Part shown: piece by piece, positions 24,032 through 31,964 of the stretch
How positions within the stretch are numbered: position 1 is the first letter of the stretch
Layout: each line of letters opens with the position of its first letter
Source of the DNA: Pseudomonas spelaei
GTDB taxonomy: Bacteria > Pseudomonadota > Gammaproteobacteria > Pseudomonadales > Pseudomonadaceae
Reading direction: 5' to 3'
Length of the DNA: 46,927 nt
Assembly: GCF_009724245.1 (NCBI RefSeq)
Contig: NZ_WNNK01000033.1
Span: 1 to 46,927 of the forward strand
Made by a program: the position numbers and the translations under genes
Notes under the pieces: generated by a model
Told to the model about the DNA's origin: nothing
Seen by the model: only the letters and a program-made list of their open reading frames with translations
The model's database searches: none

Positions 24032-25261
24032 TTAACCGAAGAACCAATAGCAGACGGCAATAGCCGCCACGACACCGGCAAACTCCGCCAACAACGCACA
24101 CCCAACCGCGTGCCGCGCCCGCTGAATGCCCACCGACCCAAAGTACACCGCCAACACATAGAACGTGGTCTCGGTACTGCCCTGAATCGTAGCCGCCACC
24201 AACGCCGGGAAGCTATCCACGCCCTGGGTCTGCATGGTCTCAATCAGCATCGCCCGCGCCGCACTGCCCGAGAACGGCTTGACCATTGCCGTCGGCAACG
24301 CATCGACGAAGCGAGTGTCCATGCCGGTCCAGGCCACCACATGGCGAATCCCTTCCAGGCCAAAGTCCAGCGCGCCGGAAGCCCGCAACACACCCACCGC
24401 ACAGAGCATCGCCACCAGATAAGGCAGCAGGTTCTTTGCAACGTCGAAACCTTCTTTGGCACCTTCGACGAACGCTTCGTAGACCTTCACCTTGCGCAGC
24501 GCACCGATCACCAGAAACAACATGATCAGGCCAAACAGCGTCAGGTTACCGAGGATCGATGACAAGCCAGCCAGGGCCGTGGCCGACAGCGTCGCCAGCA
24601 ACGCCATGAAACCACCCAGCACCAATGCACCCGGAATCAAATAGGCCAGCACCACCGGATCCCACAGCCGCAGACGCTGCATGACGGCCACCGATAACAG
24701 GCCCACCAGGGTCGAGGCGCTGGTGGCCAGCAGGATCGGCAGGAATACCAGCGTCGGATCAGCCGCGCCTTGCTGGGCGCGATACATGAAGATGGTCACC
24801 GGCAGCAAGGTCAGTGAGGACGCGTTAAGCACCAGGAACAGGATTTGTGCATTGCTGGCGGTGTTGGGAATGGGGTTGAGCTCTTGCAGCGCCTTCATGG
24901 CTTTGAGGCCGATAGGCGTGGCGGCGTTGTCCAGGCCCAGGCCGTTGGCGGCAAAGTTCAGGGTGATCAAGCCGATGGCCGGGTGGCCGGCAGGTACTTC
25001 CGGCATCAGGCGACGAAACAACGGACCCAGGGCCTTGGCCAGCCAGTCGACGATCCCGGCTTTCTCGGCGATACGCAGAAAGCCCAGCCATAAAGTCAGG
25101 GTGCCAAACAACAGCACCATCACTTCCACCGACAACTTGGCCATGGCGAAAATGCTTTCCACCATCGCCGCAAAGATCCCGGCGTTACCGCCAATCAGCC
25201 ATTGCGCCAGTGCTGACACCATTGCCACGACAAAGAAGCCAAGCCACAGGCCATTGAGCAT
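24032..25261 (-). CDS. SpmA/SpmB-like fused nucleoside-recognition (Gate) domain protein
   Basis: A 409-aa integral membrane protein with about ten helices. The N-terminal half (MLNGLWLGFFVVAMV, LTLNFAANGLGLDNAATPIGLKAM) resembles Bacillus SpmA. The C-terminal half (PFSGSAARAMLIETM, STETTFYVLAVYFGSVG) resembles SpmB. Both carry the Gate/nucleoside-recognition domain. In Bacillus the two are separate genes linked to spore core dehydration; here they form one protein in a non-sporulating bacterium, so the role must differ and is unknown. GGGGGA lies about 8 nt before the ATG. The gene is downstream of gltP but separated from it by a terminator. Confidence 0.83.
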   Translation of the reverse strand: MLNGLWLGFFVVAMVSALAQWLIGGNAGIFAAMVESIFAMAKLSVEVMVLLFGTLTLWLGFLRIAEKAGIVDWLAKALGPLFRRLMPEVPAGHPAIGLITLNFAANGLGLDNAATPIGLKAMKALQELNPIPNTASNAQILFLVLNASSLTLLPVTIFMYRAQQGAADPTLVFLPILLATSASTLVGLLSVAVMQRLRLWDPVVLAYLIPGALVLGGFMALLATLSATALAGLSSILGNLTLFGLIMLFLVIGALRKVKVYEAFVEGAKEGFDVAKNLLPYLVAMLCAVGVLRASGALDFGLEGIRHVVAWTGMDTRFVDALPTAMVKPFSGSAARAMLIETMQTQGVDSFPALVAATIQGSTETTFYVLAVYFGSVGIQRARHAVGCALLAEFAGVVAAIAVCYWFFG

Positions 25262-25313
25262 CAGTTAAATCCCCCGAAAGATGGGGCGAATGATAGCGGG
25301 GCTGGCAGAAACG

Positions 25314-25340
25314 ACAAACCCCGGATTTCCCGGGGTTTGT
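25314..25340 (-). terminator. Terminator of gltP
   Basis: ACAAACCCCGG (25314-25324) pairs perfectly with CCGGGGTTTGT (25330-25340), an 11-bp stem with a 5-nt loop. It follows the gltP stop by about 25 bp on the minus strand. Confidence 0.82.
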
Positions 25341-25364
25341 TCAGGTCACGCAGGCATCGCGTTA

Positions 25365-26696
25365 TCAGCCGCGAGTGGTCTCGCCGGCTGGCAGCACTTG
25401 CTTGGTGCGCCAGTGTGGCAGGGAGTTCCAGTAGCGCTCGCCCTTGGCATCATCGTACATGCCTTCCCAGCGCGAGATGACCAGCACCGCCAGGGCGTTG
25501 CCGATCACGTTCAGGGCGGTACGAGCCATGTCCATGATGCGGTCGACACCGGCGATGAAGGCCAGGCCTTCCAGCGGAATGCCCACGCTGCCCAAGGTCG
25601 CCAGCAGCACCACGAAGGACACACCCGGAACGCCGGCGATGCCTTTGGAGGTAACCATCAGGGTCAGCACCAGCATCAGTTGCTGGCCAATCGACAGATC
25701 GATGCCATACAACTGCGCGATAAAGATCGCAGCGATGCTCTGATACAGGGTCGAACCGTCAAGGTTGAACGAGTAGCCGGTAGGCACCACGAAGCTACAG
25801 ATAGCCTTCGGCGCGCCGTAGGCTTCCATCTTCTCGATCACGCGCGGCAACACGGTTTCGGAGCTGGCAGTGGAGTAGGCCAGAACCAGCTCATCCTTGA
25901 AGATGCGCATCAGCTTGATGATCGAGAAGCCAAACAGGCGAGCGATCAAGCCCAGAACCGCAAAGGCGAAGAACAGGATGGCGACGTAAACCAGAATCAC
26001 CAACTTGGCCAGCGGCAGCAAGGAGGCGAAGCCGAAGTTGGCGACGGTCACCGCGATCAGCGCGAATACACCAATCGGGGCGTACTTCATGATCATGTGG
26101 GTGACTTTGAACATGCTCTCGGACACGCCCTGGAACATTGTGACCAGAGGCTCGCGCAGTTCGGGCTTGAGGCTCGACAAGCCAAGTCCGAACAGCACGG
26201 AGAAGAAGATAATCGGCAGCATGTCGCCACGAGCGACGGCGGCAAAGATGTTCGACGGGATCAGGTTGAGGATGGTCTCGATGAACGCATGTTCATGCTG
26301 AACCTCGGCGGCGGTCGCCTGGTACTTGGAAATATCGACGGTACCCAAGGTACTCATGTCGATACCGGCACCGGGGTGGAACAGGTTGGCCAACAACAAA
26401 CCGACCACGATGGCGATAGTGGTGACGACTTCGAAGTAAAGGATGGTTTTTACACCGATCCGACCGAGCTTTTTCGCATCACCGACACCCGCGATTCCGA
26501 CAATCAGCGACGAAATCACGATCGGGATAACAATCATCTTGATCAGGCGGATAAAGATATCGCCGGCGGGCTGCAAGACGTTGCTGATCCACCAGGCCTT
26601 TTCAGCACTGAAATGGTTAAGCACCGCACCGATTGCAATCCCCAGCACCAGACCGATGAGGATCTGCCAGGCGAGGCTTAGCTTTGCCTTCTTCAT
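25365..26696 (-). CDS. gltP: Glutamate/aspartate:proton symporter (DAACS family)
   Basis: A 443-aa inner-membrane carrier. Family landmarks are present: the serine-rich re-entrant loop STASSETVLPRV, the GYSFNLDGSTLY motif in TM7 (NMDGT-like), VTSKGIAGVPGVSFV (second re-entrant loop) and MARTALNVIGNALAVLVIS in TM8. It imports glutamate or aspartate with protons. The alternative, C4-dicarboxylates (DctA), is less likely from the gene neighbourhood, which matches the gltP locus beside algB in pseudomonads. AAGGG lies 7-8 nt before the ATG. Its upstream region is an unusually long 700 bp. Confidence 0.9.
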   Translation of the reverse strand: MKKAKLSLAWQILIGLVLGIAIGAVLNHFSAEKAWWISNVLQPAGDIFIRLIKMIVIPIVISSLIVGIAGVGDAKKLGRIGVKTILYFEVVTTIAIVVGLLLANLFHPGAGIDMSTLGTVDISKYQATAAEVQHEHAFIETILNLIPSNIFAAVARGDMLPIIFFSVLFGLGLSSLKPELREPLVTMFQGVSESMFKVTHMIMKYAPIGVFALIAVTVANFGFASLLPLAKLVILVYVAILFFAFAVLGLIARLFGFSIIKLMRIFKDELVLAYSTASSETVLPRVIEKMEAYGAPKAICSFVVPTGYSFNLDGSTLYQSIAAIFIAQLYGIDLSIGQQLMLVLTLMVTSKGIAGVPGVSFVVLLATLGSVGIPLEGLAFIAGVDRIMDMARTALNVIGNALAVLVISRWEGMYDDAKGERYWNSLPHWRTKQVLPAGETTRG

Positions 26697-26885
26697 GTCA
26701 TTACCCTTACTTCAAGTGGACTCAGGCAGATGCGCCAGCTGGAACGCTCGAGAGCGAAAAAGTGTGTGCATCGGCCCCCGTAGAAGGTCACCGCAAGTCA
26801 ACCGACATGGCTCACTGGCAGGCGAAAAAAGGCGCAACTATTCCGATGCAAGGGGGCGACGTCTAATGCCGTAAACGCCTACCCT

Positions 26886-26910
26886 ATGCCGAATCGGCAT
26901 GAGGTTTTTT
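26886..26910 (+). terminator. Dyad followed by T tract upstream of gltP
   Basis: ATGCCGA-A-TCGGCAT (26886-26900) is a perfect 7-bp inverted repeat around one base, followed by GAGG and six T. It reads as a terminator of an unrecognised plus-strand transcript or as an operator for gltP. With only one central base, the RNA stem would be short, so the operator reading is about as likely. Confidence 0.4.
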
Positions 26911-27169
26911 GAAGTTTTTTGTCCGAACGGTCAGTTCAAATACGACATTTCGGCAGTCATATGTGCCGTGAACCAGCCATTTCAGGCTCGCTCAGGGTTT
27001 TTGGGAAATTTATACCGGGCGATAAAAACTCGTGAAAATTCCTATGCATACCATCAGAAAAGTCCTCTGGCGGAAGGCAAACTTTCTCGATAGATGGTCG
27101 CGCGGAAACACGAAGAAATGGTTGGAATGAAGCTAAATGGAAATTTTCAGCTACGGGCAGCATGAGAGC

Positions 27170-27229
27170 GAAAAGCCCGCCGCAAGTTCAACACACCGTC
27201 TGGCCTGAGAACTTGCGTCGCAGCTTTTC
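27170..27229. other. Extended hairpin in the gltP-ivy intergenic region
   Basis: CGCAAGTTC (27181-27189) pairs with GAACTTGCG (27209-27217), and outside a small internal loop GAAAAGC (27170-27176) pairs with GCTTTTC (27223-27229). Both strands end in a T-rich base, so it could terminate transcription from either side or be part of a structured RNA. Confidence 0.4.
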
Positions 27230-27343
27230 TCCTGACCCGGCCCTTGCGCAGGCACTCGCTGTGCCCGTAGGTCACGCCGATCGAACCTGATCAGAGCAAC
27301 CCGGCCCCCTGGTCATGCACCGCCTTTATAGAGCGGTACAAAC

Positions 27344-27368
27344 AGAAAGAAGCGGTGGGCTTCCTTCT
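27344..27368 (-). terminator. Terminator of the ivy-like operon
   Basis: On the minus strand AGAAGGAAGC-N5-GCTTCTTTCT forms a 10-bp stem with one mismatch, followed by GTTTGT. It is about 27 bp after the stop codon. Confidence 0.6.
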
Positions 27369-27395
27369 ATGTATGCCAGGCCCGTCAGACGGAAC

Positions 27396-27863
27396 CTAAT
27401 ACCAATTCGGATCTTTCTTCAGCTGCTCTTTAAGCAACCCTTGCATACCTTCATTCGGCTTACCAAGGAAACGGTATTCGGCATGCCGCGTCGGGGATTT
27501 ATCTGCCGGCAGGCCAGCTGGCACTTCCACTAACATCCCGTAGGCGTGCTTCTTGTCGAAACTGACCGCAACAATCAGGCGCTTGTTCAAACAGGTCTGC
27601 TCGGTTTCACAGAGCGGTCCTACCAAATACTGATTGCCGTCTTCGGTCACGGCATTCATTTGCTCGGCAGAACCCGAGAGGTTCATCACCCACTCAGGCA
27701 GACGCTCCTCCTTCTTGACCACACCTTGCCAGGTTTCGCGGTATTGCGGGTCTGCACTCAGCAGTTCGTTAGCCCTGGACTGACCGTCATTGGCCGCCAC
27801 GACCAGGCCGCTGCCGCCCAATAACAGAGCGGCAGCTATCGCCTTAAAGGACGAATTGAACAT
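27396..27863 (-). CDS. Ivy-like (inhibitor of vertebrate lysozyme family) periplasmic protein
   Basis: A 155-aa exported protein with a signal peptide to about residue 23 (VVAA). The body resembles the Ivy family: two cysteines flank the lysozyme-docking loop (Cys85 and Cys91, CETEQTC), followed by KRLIVAVSFDKKHAYGMLVE. In E. coli Ivy this loop is CKPHDC, with a histidine that plugs the lysozyme active site. Here the loop is one residue longer and has no His, so lysozyme inhibition is doubtful. The ATG at 27863 is chosen because the signal peptide begins there; the longer frame overlaps the DUF1328 gene. The two genes are 2 bp apart and probably cotranscribed. Confidence 0.8.
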   Translation of the reverse strand: MFNSSFKAIAAALLLGGSGLVVAANDGQSRANELLSADPQYRETWQGVVKKEERLPEWVMNLSGSAEQMNAVTEDGNQYLVGPLCETEQTCLNKRLIVAVSFDKKHAYGMLVEVPAGLPADKSPTRHAEYRFLGKPNEGMQGLLKEQLKKDPNWY

Positions 27864-27865
27864 AT

Positions 27866-28030
27866 TCAGCCTCGACCACGACGACCAAAGAAGAAGGAAG
27901 CGATGAACATCACCAGGAAGACCACAAATAGAATCTTGGCGATACCCGTGGCGGTGCCCGCGATACCACCGAAGCCCAGGACTGCAGCCACAATGGCGAT
28001 GATCAGAAATGTGATTGCCCAACTCAACAT
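27866..28030 (-). CDS. DUF1328 (YtjA-like) small membrane protein
   Basis: A 54-aa protein with two hydrophobic helices (WAITFLIIAIVAAVLGFGGIAG and ILFVVFLVMFIASFFFG) and the basic C-terminal GRRGRG. The N-terminal MLSWAI and the FGGIAGTATGIAK turn are typical of DUF1328. A strong AAAGGAGA ribosome-binding site precedes the ATG at 28030. The function is unknown; such proteins are often stress-induced. It starts the two-gene unit with the Ivy-like gene. Confidence 0.92.
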   Translation of the reverse strand: MLSWAITFLIIAIVAAVLGFGGIAGTATGIAKILFVVFLVMFIASFFFGRRGRG

Positions 28031-28062
28031 GGTGATTCTCCTTTCGCTTCTTTAGAGGTAAC

Positions 28063-28103
28063 AGCGGTACAGCCTTACAGGCTGCTCAACTCGAGCAACC
28101 GCT
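28063..28103 (-). other. Predicted three-way RNA junction
   Basis: An outer stem AGCGGT/ACCGCT encloses two hairpins, CAGCC-N5-GGCTG (28070-28084) and GCTC-N5-GAGC (28084-28096). The hairpins share base 28084, so they form in alternation or with a 1-bp slip. The structure lies just after the 94-aa gene on the minus strand and before DUF1328, so it could end or attenuate that transcript. Confidence 0.35.
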
Positions 28104-28109
28104 TCGTGC

Positions 28110-28394
28110 CTAGAACACCCAACGCTCTTGATAAGGCAGGTCATCCAAGGGCGAGCCTTGATCAACCGCCATCAGTTGCGGGGCTGTGACGTCGGCGGCG
28201 GCGCTGCCAACAGAACGGAAATGGGTCTGAGTCGTCATCGGCCGCTCGAACTGCGGAACAGGCTGCTGACTCTGCTTCCAATGCGGTAACTGCTGACCAC
28301 CGATCAAGGTCACCATCAATGCCAGGCTGGCAAACAGGCCTTGCTGAAAGTGCAGCGGCGATACATGCAATTGGCTGAGGCTTTGGCGAGTCAT
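28110..28394 (-). CDS. Hypothetical 94-aa protein, divergent from algB
   Basis: A small protein with one hydrophobic segment (about residues 19-35, GLFASLALMVTLIGGQQ), probably a membrane anchor, followed by a polar tail rich in Gln, Pro and Asp. No family is recognised. A GGAGAG site precedes the ATG at 28394. About 80 bp upstream lies a near-consensus sigma-54 promoter, which gives independent support that the gene is real. Confidence 0.7.
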   Translation of the reverse strand: MTRQSLSQLHVSPLHFQQGLFASLALMVTLIGGQQLPHWKQSQQPVPQFERPMTTQTHFRSVGSAAADVTAPQLMAVDQGSPLDDLPYQERWVF

Positions 28395-28474
28395 CCTGAA
28401 TCTCTCCGCATTCTGATTATTCGTCTCGGCTCGTAGGCTGTTTCAGTGCCCAGCGACGCTTGTAGAGAGACTAT

Positions 28475-28490
28475 TGCAGTCCGCGTGCCA
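28475..28490 (-). promoter_or_regulatory. Sigma-54 (RpoN) promoter for the 94-aa gene
   Basis: On the minus strand TGGCAC (28490-28485), five bases, then CTGCA (28479-28475) match the -24/-12 consensus TGGCAC-N5-TTGCW with one mismatch. The GG and GC dinucleotides are exactly ten bases apart. The start of transcription should be near 28464, about 70 nt before the 94-aa coding start. Confidence 0.75.
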
Positions 28491-28556
28491 GTTTTTTAAT
28501 GAGATAAAAATCAACAAAATCATAGTGTTATGATCTATCCGATTTTCATCTTGCGA

Positions 28557-28602
28557 GCATCCTGCACGATGCCCCTTTCCATACCGTGCGAAATGCACGA
28601 TG
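28557..28602. promoter_or_regulatory. Dyad cluster between algB and the sigma-54 promoter
   Basis: GCATC-N6-GATGC (28557-28572) and CGTGC-N5-GCACG (28585-28599) lie close together, and TGCACGATG occurs twice (28563-28571, 28594-28602). They are 70-110 bp upstream of the sigma-54 promoter, the usual place for sites of a sigma-54 activator. An AT-rich, possibly IHF-bendable stretch (28491-28530) separates them. Whether AlgB binds here is inference. Confidence 0.45.
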
Positions 28603-28811
28603 GTCAGTGGTCGGATCAAAGGATAGGAAACGGTGCCTGGAATGCCGAAAGGGCACAGGGATGCTTGAACGCTCTCAATCGGCTCCCTACAAGGAGCAAT
28701 CGCAGATAGCGGAGCAGTGGGGCATTTAATCAATCAGAATAAACCATGCAACTTGCCCGATTATTCCGGGACTAAACAAGATCATTCATTTTTTAGGGGA
28801 GCGTGGGACAG

Positions 28812-30158
28812 ATGGAATCAGCCAAGGAGCTTCAAGGCCGCATTCTTTTAGTGGATGACGAGTCTGCGATCCTTCGCACCTTCCGCTACTGCCTGGAAGA
28901 TGAAGGCTACACCGTAGCGACAGCCAACAGCGCCGCCCAGGCCGATGCCTTGCTGCAACGCCAAGTGTTCGACTTGTGCTTCCTGGACCTGCGTCTGGGA
29001 GAAGACAACGGTCTGGATGTGTTGGCACAAATGCGCATCCAGGCGCCCTGGATGCGTGTGGTGATTGTTACCGCCCATTCGGCCGTCGACACAGCCGTCG
29101 ACGCCATTCAAGCGGGCGCTGCCGATTATCTGGTCAAGCCTTGCAGCCCGGACCAGTTGCGCCTGGCCACCGCCAAACAGCTGGAAGTACGCCAGCTTTC
29201 GGCCCGCCTGGAAGCACTGGAAGGTGAAGTGCGCCAACCCAAGGACGGCCTCGACTCCCACAGCCCCGCAATGATGGTGGTGCTGGAGACCGCGCGCCAG
29301 GTGGCCGGTACCGACGCTAATATCCTGATCCTCGGCGAGTCCGGCACCGGTAAGGGTGAACTGGCCCGGGCCATCCATGGCTGGAGCAAACGGTCGAAGA
29401 AATCCTGCGTCACCATCAACTGCCCGTCCCTGACGGCGGAGCTGATGGAAAGCGAACTCTTCGGTCACAGCCGCGGTGCCTTTACCGGTGCCAGTGAAAG
29501 CACACTGGGCCGGGTTAACCAGGCCGATGGCGGTACGCTGTTTCTCGATGAGATCGGCGACTTTCCCCTCACGCTGCAGCCAAAACTGCTGCGGTTTATC
29601 CAGGACAAGGAGTACGAGCGAGTCGGTGACCCGGTCACTCGCCGCGCCGACGTGCGAATCCTGGCAGCCACTAACCTGAACCTGGAAGACATGGTCCGTG
29701 ACGGACGTTTCCGCGAAGACTTGCTGTATCGCTTGAACGTCATCACCTTGCACTTGCCTCCTTTGCGCGAGCGCAGCGAAGACATCCTCACGCTTGCCGA
29801 CCGATTCCTTGCGCGCTTCGTCAAGGAATATGCCCGGCCGGCCCGCGGCTTCAGCGATGAGGCCCGGGAAGCGCTGCTCAGCTACCGCTGGCCGGGCAAT
29901 ATCCGCGAGTTGCGTAACGTAGTGGAGCGAGCCAGCATCATCTGCGCTCAAGAGAGGGTTGAGCTCAGCCATCTCGGAATGGCCGAGCAGCCAACCAACA
30001 ACGCACCCCGCATCGGTGCGGCATTGAGCCTGGACGAACTGGAGAAAGCCCATATCGGCGCAGTCCTGGCCACCAGCGATACCCTTGACCAAGCGGCCAG
30101 AACCCTCGGCATTGACGCGTCGACGCTGTACCGCAAACGCAAACAATACAACCTGTGA
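28812..30158 (+). CDS. algB: NtrC-family response regulator AlgB
   Basis: A 448-aa cytosolic response regulator that in P. aeruginosa activates alginate biosynthesis and controls virulence with the sensor KinB. Receiver domain 1-125 with phospho-acceptor Asp59 (CFLDLRLG); AAA+ domain with GESGTGKG (175-182), GAFTGA loop (222-227) and GTLFLDEIGD (241-250); C-terminal Fis-type helix-turn-helix (DQAARTLGIDASTLYRKRKQ). The ATG at 28812 is preferred to the GTG at 28803, because it places Asp at the known position 59 and leaves usable spacing to AGGGGA. It forms an operon with kinB, 10 bp apart. GAFTGA being intact means sigma-54 contact is possible. Confidence 0.95.
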   Translation: MESAKELQGRILLVDDESAILRTFRYCLEDEGYTVATANSAAQADALLQRQVFDLCFLDLRLGEDNGLDVLAQMRIQAPWMRVVIVTAHSAVDTAVDAIQAGAADYLVKPCSPDQLRLATAKQLEVRQLSARLEALEGEVRQPKDGLDSHSPAMMVVLETARQVAGTDANILILGESGTGKGELARAIHGWSKRSKKSCVTINCPSLTAELMESELFGHSRGAFTGASESTLGRVNQADGGTLFLDEIGDFPLTLQPKLLRFIQDKEYERVGDPVTRRADVRILAATNLNLEDMVRDGRFREDLLYRLNVITLHLPPLRERSEDILTLADRFLARFVKEYARPARGFSDEAREALLSYRWPGNIRELRNVVERASIICAQERVELSHLGMAEQPTNNAPRIGAALSLDELEKAHIGAVLATSDTLDQAARTLGIDASTLYRKRKQYNL

Positions 30159-30168
30159 GCTACACCCT

Positions 30169-31956
30169 ATGAAGCTTGCGATGAAACTGCGCACTCGGCT
30201 GTTTTTGAGTATTTCAGCGCTGATCACAGTTGCCCTGCTGGGATTGTTGCTGGGCTTGGTGAGCGTCATGCAAATGGCCAAGGCCCAGGAATCGCTGATC
30301 CGCAGCAACTTCATCACCCTGGACCTGGGGCTCAAACTGCGTCAGACCTTGGGCGATCAATTGATCATGATGCTAAACGAGCATCCGGATCAGGCGGCGC
30401 TGCAAGCTTCAAAACAGCAATATTTCGACCTGCTGGACCAAGGGATCGCCCACGAGCAGAGTGACGGGAAGAGCGGCGGGTTCACCCAGGCGCGCACTGA
30501 TTACCTGAACTTCCTGAAGGCATTCGACGAGGCCCATCAAGCCTCACCGGCGCTGGGCAACAACGACAAGCTCACCGACACCTTCAACGTATTGCGCAAC
30601 GGCCTGATCGCCGAGCACAAGGATGCTCTGGAAAACATCAACGACACCGAGCACAAGTCACGGGAACGCGCCCTGCTGATTGCCGGCCTGCTGGGGCTGG
30701 TCGGCATCGCGGTGCTGATCATTGGCTTTGTCACGGCCCACGGTATTGCCCGGCGCTTTGGCGGGCCAATCGAAGCACTGGCCAAGGCGGCCGATAAAAT
30801 CGGCCAGGGCAACTTTGAGGTGACGCTGCCTATTTCCTCCGCCGCAGAGATGAACCTGCTGACCCGCCGCTTCGGCATCATGGCCGAAGCCTTGCGCCAG
30901 CATCAGGCAACCAATGTCGATGAGCTGCTCGCAGGGCAGCAACGCCTGCAGGCGGTACTCGACAGCATCGATGATGGCTTGCTGATGATCGACCGCCAGG
31001 GGCGGCTGGAACACCTTAACCCAGTAGCCCAACGCCAGTTGGGCTGGGACGAACATCGCCTGGGCCAAGGCTTGGGCGAGGCGCTGGATCGCCCTGAGCT
31101 GGATGAACAGCTGCATCTGGTTCTGCGCGGCGGCAATCTGGAGCGGGCGCCCGAGGACCTGGAAGTGGAAGTCGAAGGCGAATTGCGCCTGCTGACCTAC
31201 AGCCTGACGCCAGTCAGCCATACCCAAGGGCATATCCTAGGGGCGGTGATGGTGCTGCACGACGTCACCGAACAACGCGCCTTCGAGCGGGTGCGCAGCG
31301 AATTTGTATTGCGCGCCTCCCACGAGCTACGTACACCAGTCACCGGCATGCACATGGCGTTCGGCCTGTTCCAGGAGCGGGCAAAGTTTCCTCCGGAGTC
31401 TCGCGAAGCCGACCTGTTGAGCACGGTCAATGAAGAAATGCAGCGCCTGATGCAACTGATCAACGACTTGCTCAACTTCTCGCGCTACCAGAACGGCTTG
31501 CAGAAGCTCACCCTGGCACCCTGCGATATTACCGACCTGCTTGAGCAGGCCCGAGCGCGTTTCGCCGAACAGGCGAATGCGCAAAACATCGAACTGCTGG
31601 TGGAGGTGCAATCCCAGGTGCCGAGACTGCATGCGGATCAGGCGCAGCTGGAGCGCGTCCTCGACAATCTGTTGGGCAATGCCCTGCGTCATACCGTCGA
31701 CGGTGGACAAATCCATCTGCAAGCACGTCGTCACGGGGAACGGGTGATCGTCAGCGTTGAGGACAACGGCGAAGGCATCGCCTATGGCCAACAGGGACGA
31801 ATCTTCGAACCCTTCGTCCAGGTGGGCCGCAAGAAAGGCGGCGCCGGACTGGGTCTGGCGCTGTGCAAAGAGATCGTGCAATTGCACGGCGGGCGCATGG
31901 GGGTCTATTCGCGGCCAGGGCAGGGAACACAGTTTTATATGGCCCTGCCGCTATAG
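30169..31956 (+). CDS. kinB: Sensor histidine kinase KinB
   Basis: A 595-aa membrane sensor paired with AlgB. Two transmembrane helices (about 13-35 and 165-187) enclose a helical periplasmic sensor domain. HAMP, PAS, HisKA and HATPase domains follow. The phosphorylated histidine lies in the ASHELRTPVTGM stretch at residue 385, the same number as in P. aeruginosa KinB, which supports the ATG at 30169 over the ATG at 30181. The N box (NLLGNALRH), G1 (VEDNGEGI) and G2 (GGAGLGLALCKEI) are intact, so both kinase and phosphatase activity are plausible. Confidence 0.95.
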   Translation: MKLAMKLRTRLFLSISALITVALLGLLLGLVSVMQMAKAQESLIRSNFITLDLGLKLRQTLGDQLIMMLNEHPDQAALQASKQQYFDLLDQGIAHEQSDGKSGGFTQARTDYLNFLKAFDEAHQASPALGNNDKLTDTFNVLRNGLIAEHKDALENINDTEHKSRERALLIAGLLGLVGIAVLIIGFVTAHGIARRFGGPIEALAKAADKIGQGNFEVTLPISSAAEMNLLTRRFGIMAEALRQHQATNVDELLAGQQRLQAVLDSIDDGLLMIDRQGRLEHLNPVAQRQLGWDEHRLGQGLGEALDRPELDEQLHLVLRGGNLERAPEDLEVEVEGELRLLTYSLTPVSHTQGHILGAVMVLHDVTEQRAFERVRSEFVLRASHELRTPVTGMHMAFGLFQERAKFPPESREADLLSTVNEEMQRLMQLINDLLNFSRYQNGLQKLTLAPCDITDLLEQARARFAEQANAQNIELLVEVQSQVPRLHADQAQLERVLDNLLGNALRHTVDGGQIHLQARRHGERVIVSVEDNGEGIAYGQQGRIFEPFVQVGRKKGGAGLGLALCKEIVQLHGGRMGVYSRPGQGTQFYMALPL

Positions 31957-31964
31957 GCTTTTTG

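Larger units (their letters stand above)
26697..27395. other. 700-bp noncoding region between gltP and the Ivy-like gene
   Basis: No convincing gene on either strand. It contains a dyad with T tract (26886-26910), an extended imperfect hairpin (27170-27229) with T runs on both strands, and the terminator of the ivy-like gene (27344-27368). The gltP promoter must lie here on the minus strand, but no consensus element stood out. Confidence 0.55.

Noticed and set aside
25281..26681. 466-codon plus-strand frame
   Set aside because: Antisense shadow of gltP, again low-complexity and polar.
26443..26874. 143-codon plus-strand frame at the gltP 5' end
   Set aside because: Two thirds is antisense to gltP and the remainder has no ribosome-binding site or recognisable features.
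26697..26900. Sigma-54 promoter for gltP
   Set aside because: No minus-strand GG-N10-GC pair with flanking consensus was found in the 200 bp before gltP.
28443..28733. 96-codon minus-strand frame upstream of algB
   Set aside because: It would run through the sigma-54 promoter and the dyad cluster, and the translation resembles no protein family.
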